From Candidatus Wallbacteria bacterium (GTDB taxonomy: Bacteria > Muiribacteriota > UBA6191 > JACPRK01): a DNA stretch of 50,119 nucleotides. A model generated the notes under the pieces. It did no database searches. It had not been told where the DNA came from and was given only the letters and a program-made list of their open reading frames with translations. The stretch lies in assembly GCA_016213845.1 (NCBI GenBank), contig JACQZN010000102.1:1-50119 (forward strand). Reading direction: 5' to 3'. A program made the position numbers and the translations under genes. Shown one piece after another: positions 33,206-39,619 of the stretch; within the stretch, counting starts at the first letter, position 1; every line of letters begins with the position of its first letter.

Positions 33206-33283
33206 CTGGACACCTGGAGCATTGCAAATGCCGCACCGGGATTCAAGGGGGGGGCGGTAGAGAGGGGAGCGACGGACAAAGTC

Positions 33284-33379
33284 GGCAGAAATCGGGTACA
33301 GGCACCGGAAGCCCGGCCAACCGACCGGACGACTGCCAGATTTCAAGCGGGCTTCCGGAGCCAGTCCCCGTTTTCTGCC
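33284..33379. repeat. Nested palindromic repeat, copy 2
   Basis: The outer arms (33284-33296 and 33367-33379, 12 of 13 pairs) and perfect 11-bp inner arms (33305-33315 and 33348-33358) are homologous to 7185-7272. Pair G7186-C7271 of copy 1 is A33287-T33376 here, a compensatory change. The left spacer between arms is 8 nt instead of 4. Confidence 0.85.
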
Positions 33380-33434
33380 TCCGGGCTCGCGACTTTGCTG
33401 AGGCCCGGCGTAGCGAGGGGAGCAACGCTCCGGC

Positions 33435-33524
33435 GCGGGCAGGGGCGGGGGCAGGGGCACGGGCAAGGGCGCGGGCACGGGCGAAGGCGCGGGCAGGGGC
33501 GGGGGCAGGGGCGCGGGCGGGGGC
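33435..33524. repeat. Degenerate hexamer array (GCGGGC type), 15 units
   Basis: Fifteen consecutive 6-bp units of the form NNGGGC (GCGGGC, AGGGGC, ACGGGC, GAAGGC and so on) in constant phase. A similar but reverse-complement array lies on the other side of the tryptophanase gene at 35201-35236. Confidence 0.75.
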
Positions 33525-33691
33525 GCGGAGTGGGGGGGGCGGGGGAGAGAGTGGAATCAGCGATTTCGAGCGGCGACTGGCCTTCTGTCCGTCATTTCCC
33601 GGCTCGTGTCTGTCGGTCCTTCCTTCCTGGCTGGCGTTCGCAGTCCGCGGTTGTCCGGTCTTCCTCTCTGCGCCTATAGAGCCGGAGACTT

Positions 33692-35068
33692 CTACACGTA
33701 CTCGAATCGCGCGGTGAAGTGGCGGAGCATGGGAGCCTGGTAGGCGAACTTCATTCCGCGGAGGCGATCGCGGCGCTTGTAGACGTCGACGATGGCCTCG
33801 GCGACGTAGTCGAAGTGGCTCTGGGTGTAGACGCGGCGGGGAAGGGCCAGGCGCACGAGGTCCATTCGGGAGGGGATTTCGTGGCCGGTCTGGGGATCGG
33901 TGTGGCCGAACATGGCGGTGCCGATCTCGCAGGAGCGGATGCCGGCCTCGAGGTAGAGCTCGCAGGCAATGGCCTGGCCGGGGAGCAGCTCGGGGGGCAC
34001 GTGCGGCAGGAAGCGGCGGGCGTCGAGGTAGACGGCGTGGCCGCCCGGAGGCCAGAGGATCGGCACTCCTTCGGAACGGATGTGCTCGGCCAGGTACTCG
34101 GCGGTGCGGAGCCGGTAGGCGAGGTAGTCCTCGTGGAGGATCTCCTCCAGTCCGATGGCGATCGCCTCGAGGTCCCGGCCCGCCAGGCCGCCGTAGGTCG
34201 GGAATCCCTCGGTCAGGATGAGGAGGTTCCGCGCCTTCTGGGCGAGCTCGTCGTCGTCCACGGCGATGAAGCCGCCGATGTTGGCGAAGGCGTCCTTCTT
34301 GGCGCTGAAGGTGCAGCCGTTGGCGAGGCGGAAGAACTCGCGGGCGATATCGATGACGGGACGCTCGCGCTGGCCTGGCTCGCGGAGCTTCACCAGGTAG
34401 CTGTTTTCAGCGAAGCGGCAGCCGTCGATGAACAGCGGGACACGAAACTCGTCGCAGGCTTCTCGGATGGCTCGGACATTTTCCAGCGAGACTGCCTGGC
34501 CGCCGTGCGAGTTGTTGGTGATCGTGACCATCACGAGCGGAACGCGCTCCCGCCCGTGGGTCTCGAGAACCTCGCGGAGCGCGGCGACGTCCATGTTTCC
34601 CTTGAAGGGATAGTCGCTCGAGAAGTCATCGCCCTCGTGGCAGGCGAGATCGAGCGCGGTGGCGCCGGAGAATTCGATGTTGGCGCGGGTCGTGTCGAAG
34701 TGGGTGTTGTTGGGTATGACCTTGTCCTTGCCGCCGACGATGCTGAAGAGAATCTTCTCGGCGGCGCGGCCCTGGTGGGTCGGGATGACGTGCTTGAGGC
34801 CCGTCAAATCGCGAACGGCTCGCTCGAAGCGGTAGTAGGAGCGGCTGCCCGCGTAGGATTCGTCGCCGTCGGTGAGCCCGGCCCACTGCGCTGCACTCAT
34901 GGCGCTGGTTCCGCTGTCGGTCAGGAGATCGATCAGCACATCGCTCGAGTGGAGCGCGAAGAGGTTGTTCCCGGCCTCGGCCAGATGCGTTTCGCGCTCC
35001 TGGCGCGTCGTCATCCGGATCGGCTCGATGACCTTGATCTTGAACGGTTCGATGATGGTCTTGGGCAT
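33692..35068 (-). CDS. tnaA: Tryptophanase-like PLP enzyme
   Basis: A 458-residue PLP-dependent beta-eliminating lyase of the tryptophanase/tyrosine phenol-lyase family. It should split L-tryptophan to indole, pyruvate and ammonia in the cytoplasm. Visible motifs: THQGRAAEKIL (PLP phosphate region), MVTITNNSHGGQAVS, FIDGCRFAENSYL, the PLP lysine in CTFSAKKDAF (K257/K258), and RLALPRRVYTQSHFD. At the position where tyrosine phenol-lyase has the motif MERG with its substrate-binding arginine, this protein reads CEIGTAMFG, as tryptophanases do, so I favour tryptophanase. ATG 35068 is nine bases after TATCCT, suggesting a leaderless transcript. No tna leader peptide or permease is adjacent. Confidence 0.9.
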   Translation of the reverse strand: MPKTIIEPFKIKVIEPIRMTTRQERETHLAEAGNNLFALHSSDVLIDLLTDSGTSAMSAAQWAGLTDGDESYAGSRSYYRFERAVRDLTGLKHVIPTHQGRAAEKILFSIVGGKDKVIPNNTHFDTTRANIEFSGATALDLACHEGDDFSSDYPFKGNMDVAALREVLETHGRERVPLVMVTITNNSHGGQAVSLENVRAIREACDEFRVPLFIDGCRFAENSYLVKLREPGQRERPVIDIAREFFRLANGCTFSAKKDAFANIGGFIAVDDDELAQKARNLLILTEGFPTYGGLAGRDLEAIAIGLEEILHEDYLAYRLRTAEYLAEHIRSEGVPILWPPGGHAVYLDARRFLPHVPPELLPGQAIACELYLEAGIRSCEIGTAMFGHTDPQTGHEIPSRMDLVRLALPRRVYTQSHFDYVAEAIVDVYKRRDRLRGMKFAYQAPMLRHFTARFEYV

Positions 35069-35077
35069 GGCGGGGAG

Positions 35078-35083
35078 AGGATA
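35078..35083 (-). promoter_or_regulatory. Candidate -10 box, leaderless tnaA
   Basis: TATCCT on the minus strand, with CTCCCCGCC (nine bases) before ATG 35068. The same box sequence occurs in the promoter at 5543-5571. No clear -35. Confidence 0.45.
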
Positions 35084-35098
35084 GCAGGGGAGAGAGCA

Positions 35099-35182
35099 GG
35101 TGGAAGGTGGAAGGTGGAAGATGGAAGATGGAAGGTAGAAGATGGAAGCGTAGACAGTAGCCAGTAGTCAGTAGGCAGTAGG
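35099..35182. repeat. Heptameric tandem repeat (GGTGGAA then CAGTAGN), 12 units
   Basis: Seven units of the GRTGGAA type, one transitional GCGTAGA, and four CAGTAGN units follow in one uninterrupted 7-bp phase. The sequence changes within the array but the period does not. Confidence 0.85.
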
Positions 35183-35200
35183 GGGAGGCGGGTCGCTGAG

Positions 35201-35236
35201 CCCCCTGCCCGTGCCCGTGCCCCTGCCCCGCTCCCG
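35201..35236. repeat. Degenerate hexamer array (GCCCGT type), 6 units
   Basis: CCCCCT, GCCCGT, GCCCGT, GCCCCT, GCCCCG, CTCCCG. It resembles the reverse complement of the array at 33435-33524. Confidence 0.6.
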
Positions 35237-35273
35237 CCCGCCGAACGACGCTCCACCAATCCCTGACCCCCAA

Positions 35274-35357
35274 CTCCTGAAGCCTGACTCCTCAAGCCTC
35301 AAGCCCCAAGCCTCACTCCTCAAGCCCCAAGCCTCACTCCTCAAGCCCCAAGCCTCA
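35274..35357. repeat. Heptameric tandem repeat (AGCCTCA/CTCCTCA/AGCCCCA), 12 units
   Basis: Twelve 7-bp units in constant phase, the last nine forming three copies of a 21-bp higher-order unit. Same family as 31459-31535. Confidence 0.85.
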
Positions 35358-35375
35358 CGCCCCTCTCCCATCTGT

Positions 35376-35381
35376 TAAACT
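35376..35381 (+). promoter_or_regulatory. Candidate -10 box, leaderless start of the 35391 operon
   Basis: TAAACT followed by TGCGCGGTC (nine bases) and ATG 35391. The TGCGCGG discriminator is also found after the -10 at 5566. Confidence 0.5.
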
Positions 35382-35390
35382 TGCGCGGTC

Positions 35391-35822
35391 ATGGATCGTG
35401 ATGGCGCCTGCAAGGTCGTGCTCAACGGACTCGGAGTCACCTTCGGTGTCGTCGGGCTGGCGTTCCTGCTGGCGCCGGATCAGGTGATCGCGCTCCTCAA
35501 CTGGACGGGGCGCCTTCTGGGTTCCTTCGCCGAGGTGCCAGCATCGGAGCAGCGTCTGTGGGTTTCGCTCTCGTTTGCGTACATGTCGGTTGTCACGGCG
35601 CTGGCGTTGCTTGCGGCGAGCGATCCGAGGCGCTACCTGCATCTGCTGCCGATCCTGGCGCTCGGAAAGATCACCTCCTCGCTGTCTGGGCTCGGGTTCT
35701 ACCTCGTGTCCCGGCCGGCCTTTGCTTACCTGGCGACCTTCGTCGTCGATGGCGCGATCGTGCTGGTCGTGATGGGTTGCTATCTGCACTTCCGGCAGGA
35801 GGTGACTGCGGTTGCAGGTTGA
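35391..35822 (+). CDS. Small four-helix membrane protein, first gene of lipid-like operon
   Basis: A 143-residue protein with four hydrophobic helices (VLNGLGVTFGVVGLAFLLA, LWVSLSFAYMSVVTALALLA, LHLLPILALGKITSSLSGLG, YLATFVVDGAIVLVVMGCYL). No family is recognised. It starts nine bases after TAAACT without a Shine-Dalgarno, suggesting a leaderless transcript. Its end overlaps the next start by 11 bases. Position at the head of the operon suggests an accessory membrane subunit. Confidence 0.7.
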   Translation: MDRDGACKVVLNGLGVTFGVVGLAFLLAPDQVIALLNWTGRLLGSFAEVPASEQRLWVSLSFAYMSVVTALALLAASDPRRYLHLLPILALGKITSSLSGLGFYLVSRPAFAYLATFVVDGAIVLVVMGCYLHFRQEVTAVAG

Positions 35823-36747
35823 GAAGTTCGCGCTGACGCCGGCGAGCCCGTTCCCTCTGAAGCTCAAGGCCTATCTGGCGGAGCGGTTTCCGCTGTCGGT
35901 GAACGGCCCGGCGATCCTCTTGATGTTCGCCAGCGCCTTCCTGGTGAGCGCTCAGCTACAGGGGGCGGCGGTCACCATCGTCTCCGGGCGCACGGCGCTG
36001 GGCATCCTGGTCCTCTTCTTCTTCTTCCTGAGGCTGCGGATCTCCGACGAGCACAAGGACGTCCATTACGACCGGATCGTCAACCCGGACCGGCTGGTGG
36101 TGCGCGGCATCGTGACCTTGGGAGAGCTGAAGGCGGTGGGCGCGTTCGGGTTGGCCGTCGAGGTCGCGGCCTCCTGGGCGCTGGGTCCCGAGGTGTTTGC
36201 AACCTGGGTGCTGGCGGCGTTCTGGTCGTGGCTGATGCACATGGAGTTCTTCGTCGACGAGTGGCTCCGTGCCCGGCCGGCCATTTACATGCTGACGCAC
36301 ATGGTCATCATCCCGTTGCTGACGGGCTTTTGCTTCCAGTGCGCTCGGCCGTTCGGGCCGGTGGGGGCTCCTGTCGGGCTGGCGCTCTTCGCGCTGGCGA
36401 GCGTTCTGGCGACGGCGTCGCTCGAGACCGCGCGCAAGATCCGGTTGCCGGCCGACGAGGCGCCCGGGGTGGAGTCCTACTCGAGCAGTTGGGGTTTCTT
36501 CCCCAGTCTGGGGGTGGTCGGGGCGATGCAGCTGGGGTCGCTCGCGATCCTGGTGGGGTTGAGATCGGCGCTGGGACTGGGGCCGATCTTTCTGGCGGCC
36601 GCGGCGGTCTCCTGGGGGCTGGTGGTCTTTGCGCTGGCGCGCTTCGGTGTGGCACAGGACCGGCGGCTGGTCGGCAAGCTCGAGAAGGTTGCGGCGCTCT
36701 ACTTCATGACGGTGCACATCGGCCTGACGGCCAGCCTCTGGCGGTAG
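35812..36747 (+). CDS. UbiA-like prenyltransferase-type membrane protein
   Basis: A 311-residue protein with about eight hydrophobic helices. The sequence RLRISDEHKDVHYDRIVNPD after the second helix resembles the first aspartate-rich motif of UbiA-superfamily enzymes (N-x-x-x-D-x-x-x-D followed by N-P-x-R), and RLVVRGIVT continues the match. A second motif is less clear (around YSSSWGFFPSLG). If active, it would attach a prenyl chain or handle an isoprenoid lipid in the inner membrane. TTG 35812 is chosen because AGGAGG lies nine bases upstream, inside the previous gene. Six bases separate it from the next gene. Function is inferred from one motif. Confidence 0.6.
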   Translation: MQVEKFALTPASPFPLKLKAYLAERFPLSVNGPAILLMFASAFLVSAQLQGAAVTIVSGRTALGILVLFFFFLRLRISDEHKDVHYDRIVNPDRLVVRGIVTLGELKAVGAFGLAVEVAASWALGPEVFATWVLAAFWSWLMHMEFFVDEWLRARPAIYMLTHMVIIPLLTGFCFQCARPFGPVGAPVGLALFALASVLATASLETARKIRLPADEAPGVESYSSSWGFFPSLGVVGAMQLGSLAILVGLRSALGLGPIFLAAAAVSWGLVVFALARFGVAQDRRLVGKLEKVAALYFMTVHIGLTASLWR

Positions 36748-36753
36748 AAGAGC

Positions 36754-39606
36754 GTGCAAGCCATACTTTTTTCCGGCGAGCTCGACCAGGAGACGCTTCC
36801 GCGGGTGGGCGGGAAGGGGCGCAACCTCTGGCTGCTGGACCGTTTCGGGATGCGGGTCCCGGCGTGGTTTGCGCTGAGCTCGGAGCTCTTCTCCGAGCTG
36901 GTGCTGGAAGACCCCGAGGTGCGGTCGGTCTGGCGTCGCTGGCGGCGCCAGGGAGCCGCGACGAGGGCCGAGCCCGGCGAGCGCGCGGCGGTCTCCCGGG
37001 CGCTTTCGGCGCGCGCCCGCGCCGTGCCATTGAGCGACGGCTTCGAATCCGACTTGTCGGAGGCATTGGACCGTTTGGCTCGTTTGGCAGGCTGCGCGTC
37101 CTCCGAGCTCGTCGTCAGCGTTCGCAGCTCCGCCTCGGCGGAGGACGCCGCGGGGCGGTCGTTCGCGGGGCAGTTCACTTCCCAGCTCTTTGTGCGCGGG
37201 GCGGCGGCCGTCTCGGCTGCGGTGCGGGACTGCTGGGCCTCGGCCTTCGGCGAAGGGGTGCTGGCCTACGCGGCGGGCGCAGGCGATACGGAGCCAGCGG
37301 CCATGGCGGTGCTGGTGCAGCAGATGGTCCCCGGGGAAGTGAGCGGCGTGGCGTTCAGCGTCGATCCGGTCACGGAGGACTTCGACACGGTCGTCATCTC
37401 GGCCGGCTACGGCACTTGCGACGGGATCGTCGGCGACCGGGTGGGCACGGACCTCTATCGCGTCTCGGAAGGCGGGCGGCGCTTCGAGGCGAAGCTGGGC
37501 CCCAAGTCCGAACGGATGGCCGCCGCGGACGGTGGCGGTACGCGCGCCGTCGACGTGGAGGCCGCGGAGGCCGCTCGCCCGGCGCTGGATGAGCCTCGCG
37601 CGCGGGAGCTGGCCGCGCTGGTGCGCGACGTGGAGCGTCGCTACGGCGTCGCGGTCGACCTCGAGTGGACTCTGTCGGGCGGCCAGTTCTGGCTTCTGCA
37701 GGCGCGCCCGATCACGACACTGGCGCGCAAGGACCCTCGCTGTGCGCCCAAGCTCCTCTGGGACAACTCCAACATCGTCGAGAGTTACAGCGGCGTCACC
37801 TCGCCCCTGACCTTCACGTTCGCAAGCTCCGGCTACTCCGTCATCTACCGCCAGTTCGGCAAGCTCGTCGGCGACAGCGAGGCCTTCCTCGAAGCGCACA
37901 AGCGCGAGCTGGCCAACATGCTCGGCCTCCAGAAGGGCCGCGTCTACTACAACCTCCTCAACTGGTACCTGGCCCTCTACTACTTCCCCGGCTTCCGCTT
38001 CAACAAGTCGGCGATGGAGCAGATGATGGGCGTGAAGGAGTCGCTGGACTTCCAGGTGCCAATGGGTCCGATGACTCTTTCGGAAAAGCTCTGGGAGGCC
38101 GGCGCCTTCGTCTGGGCGGTTGCGCGCGTCCTCTGGAACAGCTTCCGGGTCGACGCCCGCGTGCGGGACTTCCAGGAGAACTTCGAGCGGGTCTACGGAG
38201 CCCACGCCGGGCTCGACCTCTCCCGCATGCAGGTCCCCGCGATCCTTTCGATGGCCGAGAAGGTCCGCGAGAGCCTGATGCTCCGGTGGACGGCGCCCAT
38301 CCTCACCGACTGTCTGGCGATGATGTTCATGAAGCTCCTGCGCGTCGCCACCGCCGCCTGGATCGGCGGTGACCGGCCGGGCCTGGAGAATGACCTGCTT
38401 TCGGGCGAGGGCGGTATCGACAGCACTCGCCCGACGAAGACGCTGGTCGCGCTGGCCGCCCGGGTTCGCCAGGATGCCCGAGCGCGCGAGCTCTTTGCGA
38501 CGCTCCCCGAGCCGGCGCTCCGCGCCACGGTCGAATCCGACCCTGCCCTGGCCTGGCTCGCCGCCGAGATCGAGCGCTTCCGGCTCGAGTTCGGCTTCCG
38601 CTGCATCGGCGAGCTGAAGCTCGAGCTCGACAGCATCAAGGAAGACCCGTCATTCGTCTACTCCATGCTCAAGAATTACGCCCGCCAGGATGGCCTGGAC
38701 CTGGGGCGGATGGAAGCGCGCGAGCGGGCCACGCGAGCCGGCGCCGAGGAGTTCGCGCGTGCCAATGTCCGGCCGGGTGGCTGGCTGGGCCGCGCTGGCC
38801 GCTGGGCACTCTTCGACTGGGTCCTGGGCGGAGCCCGAAAGCACGTGAAGAACCGGGAGAACATGCGGTTCGCCCGCACGCGCATCTTCGGCTTCTTTCG
38901 GGAGGTCTTCAACGCCGTCGGGCTCAAGCTCTTCGCCGCCGGTCTCATCGACCACCCCAAGGACGTCTACTACCTCACCATCGACGAGCTCCACGCCTTC
39001 GCCGAGGGCCGCGCCGTCACCCAGGACATCCGCTCGCTCGCCAGGCTGCGCTACGCCGAGTACCGCCGGTTCCGCCGCGAGAATGTCCCCGACCGCTTCA
39101 GCACGCACGGCGTCGTCTACGCCCCGGGCAACCAGCGCCCCGATGCTCCCGCGCCCGGCGCCGCTCAGCCGGCCGCCACTGCCGGAGCCGACGGGAGCGT
39201 GTTGCAGGGTGTCAGCGCCTGCCCGGGCATCGTGCGCGGACGCGTCCGGGTGATCCGCGACGCCTCCGACGATCTCTCGCTCGACGGCCAGATCCTCGCC
39301 GCGCCCCGCACCGATCCCGGCTGGGTGCCACTGTTCCCCTCGGCCTCGGGGCTGCTCATCGAGAGCGGCAGCATCCTGTCGCACTCCGCCATCGTCGCCC
39401 GCGAGCTCGGCATCCCCGCCATCGTCGGCCTCAAGGGACTCCTGGAGCGCGTGACCGACGGCCAGGAGGTTCTGATGGACGCAGGCAAGGGCACGGTTCA
39501 GCTCGCTCCCGAGCCGGCGCCGCCGGCTCCGGCCGCCGGGCTTCCTCCAGTCGGGCTGGCGTCCCCCCCGGAGAGCTCCCGCACGGGCGCTCCCGGTCCG
39601 TCGTGA
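36754..39606 (+). CDS. PEP-utilising/rifampin-phosphotransferase-like dikinase
   Basis: A 950-residue protein from GTG 36754. Residues 1-325 are the ATP-grasp domain of pyruvate phosphate dikinases (GGKGRNLWLLDRFGMRVPAW, VSVRSSASAEDAAGRSFAGQ, VLVQQMVPGEVSGVAFSVDP, LLQARPITT). A 500-residue middle region follows that matches the substrate domain position of rifampin phosphotransferase. The C-terminal swivelling domain (about 815-920) has the phospho-histidine H877 in GSILSHSAIVARELGIPAIV. There is no PEP/pyruvate-binding TIM barrel, so it should transfer the beta-phosphate of ATP to some other molecule. The target is unknown; within this operon a lipid or isoprenoid alcohol is conceivable. Confidence 0.85.
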   Translation: MQAILFSGELDQETLPRVGGKGRNLWLLDRFGMRVPAWFALSSELFSELVLEDPEVRSVWRRWRRQGAATRAEPGERAAVSRALSARARAVPLSDGFESDLSEALDRLARLAGCASSELVVSVRSSASAEDAAGRSFAGQFTSQLFVRGAAAVSAAVRDCWASAFGEGVLAYAAGAGDTEPAAMAVLVQQMVPGEVSGVAFSVDPVTEDFDTVVISAGYGTCDGIVGDRVGTDLYRVSEGGRRFEAKLGPKSERMAAADGGGTRAVDVEAAEAARPALDEPRARELAALVRDVERRYGVAVDLEWTLSGGQFWLLQARPITTLARKDPRCAPKLLWDNSNIVESYSGVTSPLTFTFASSGYSVIYRQFGKLVGDSEAFLEAHKRELANMLGLQKGRVYYNLLNWYLALYYFPGFRFNKSAMEQMMGVKESLDFQVPMGPMTLSEKLWEAGAFVWAVARVLWNSFRVDARVRDFQENFERVYGAHAGLDLSRMQVPAILSMAEKVRESLMLRWTAPILTDCLAMMFMKLLRVATAAWIGGDRPGLENDLLSGEGGIDSTRPTKTLVALAARVRQDARARELFATLPEPALRATVESDPALAWLAAEIERFRLEFGFRCIGELKLELDSIKEDPSFVYSMLKNYARQDGLDLGRMEARERATRAGAEEFARANVRPGGWLGRAGRWALFDWVLGGARKHVKNRENMRFARTRIFGFFREVFNAVGLKLFAAGLIDHPKDVYYLTIDELHAFAEGRAVTQDIRSLARLRYAEYRRFRRENVPDRFSTHGVVYAPGNQRPDAPAPGAAQPAATAGADGSVLQGVSACPGIVRGRVRVIRDASDDLSLDGQILAAPRTDPGWVPLFPSASGLLIESGSILSHSAIVARELGIPAIVGLKGLLERVTDGQEVLMDAGKGTVQLAPEPAPPAPAAGLPPVGLASPPESSRTGAPGPS

Positions 39607-39619
39607 CCCGTCAGCTCCG

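Larger units (their letters stand above)
33206..33691. other. Gene-free stretch of 486 bases carrying repeats
   Basis: Between the CheW start and the tryptophanase stop there is no convincing gene. It holds the nested palindrome (33284-33379), the hexamer array (33435-33524), a G-run rich segment and about 150 bases in which I see nothing. Confidence 0.7.
35069..35390. other. Gene-free stretch of 322 bases made largely of tandem repeats
   Basis: The divergent gap between tryptophanase and the 35391 operon carries a candidate promoter at each end and three repeat arrays: heptamers 35099-35182, hexamers 35201-35236 and heptamers 35274-35357. No coding frame is supported. Confidence 0.75.

Noticed and set aside
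33692..35068. Tyrosine phenol-lyase as the identity of the PLP enzyme
   Set aside because: The MERG motif with the substrate-binding arginine of that enzyme is replaced by CEIG, as in tryptophanases.
35274..35357. CRISPR-like array of 21-bp repeats
   Set aside because: The 21-bp unit is three heptamers with no unique spacer between copies.
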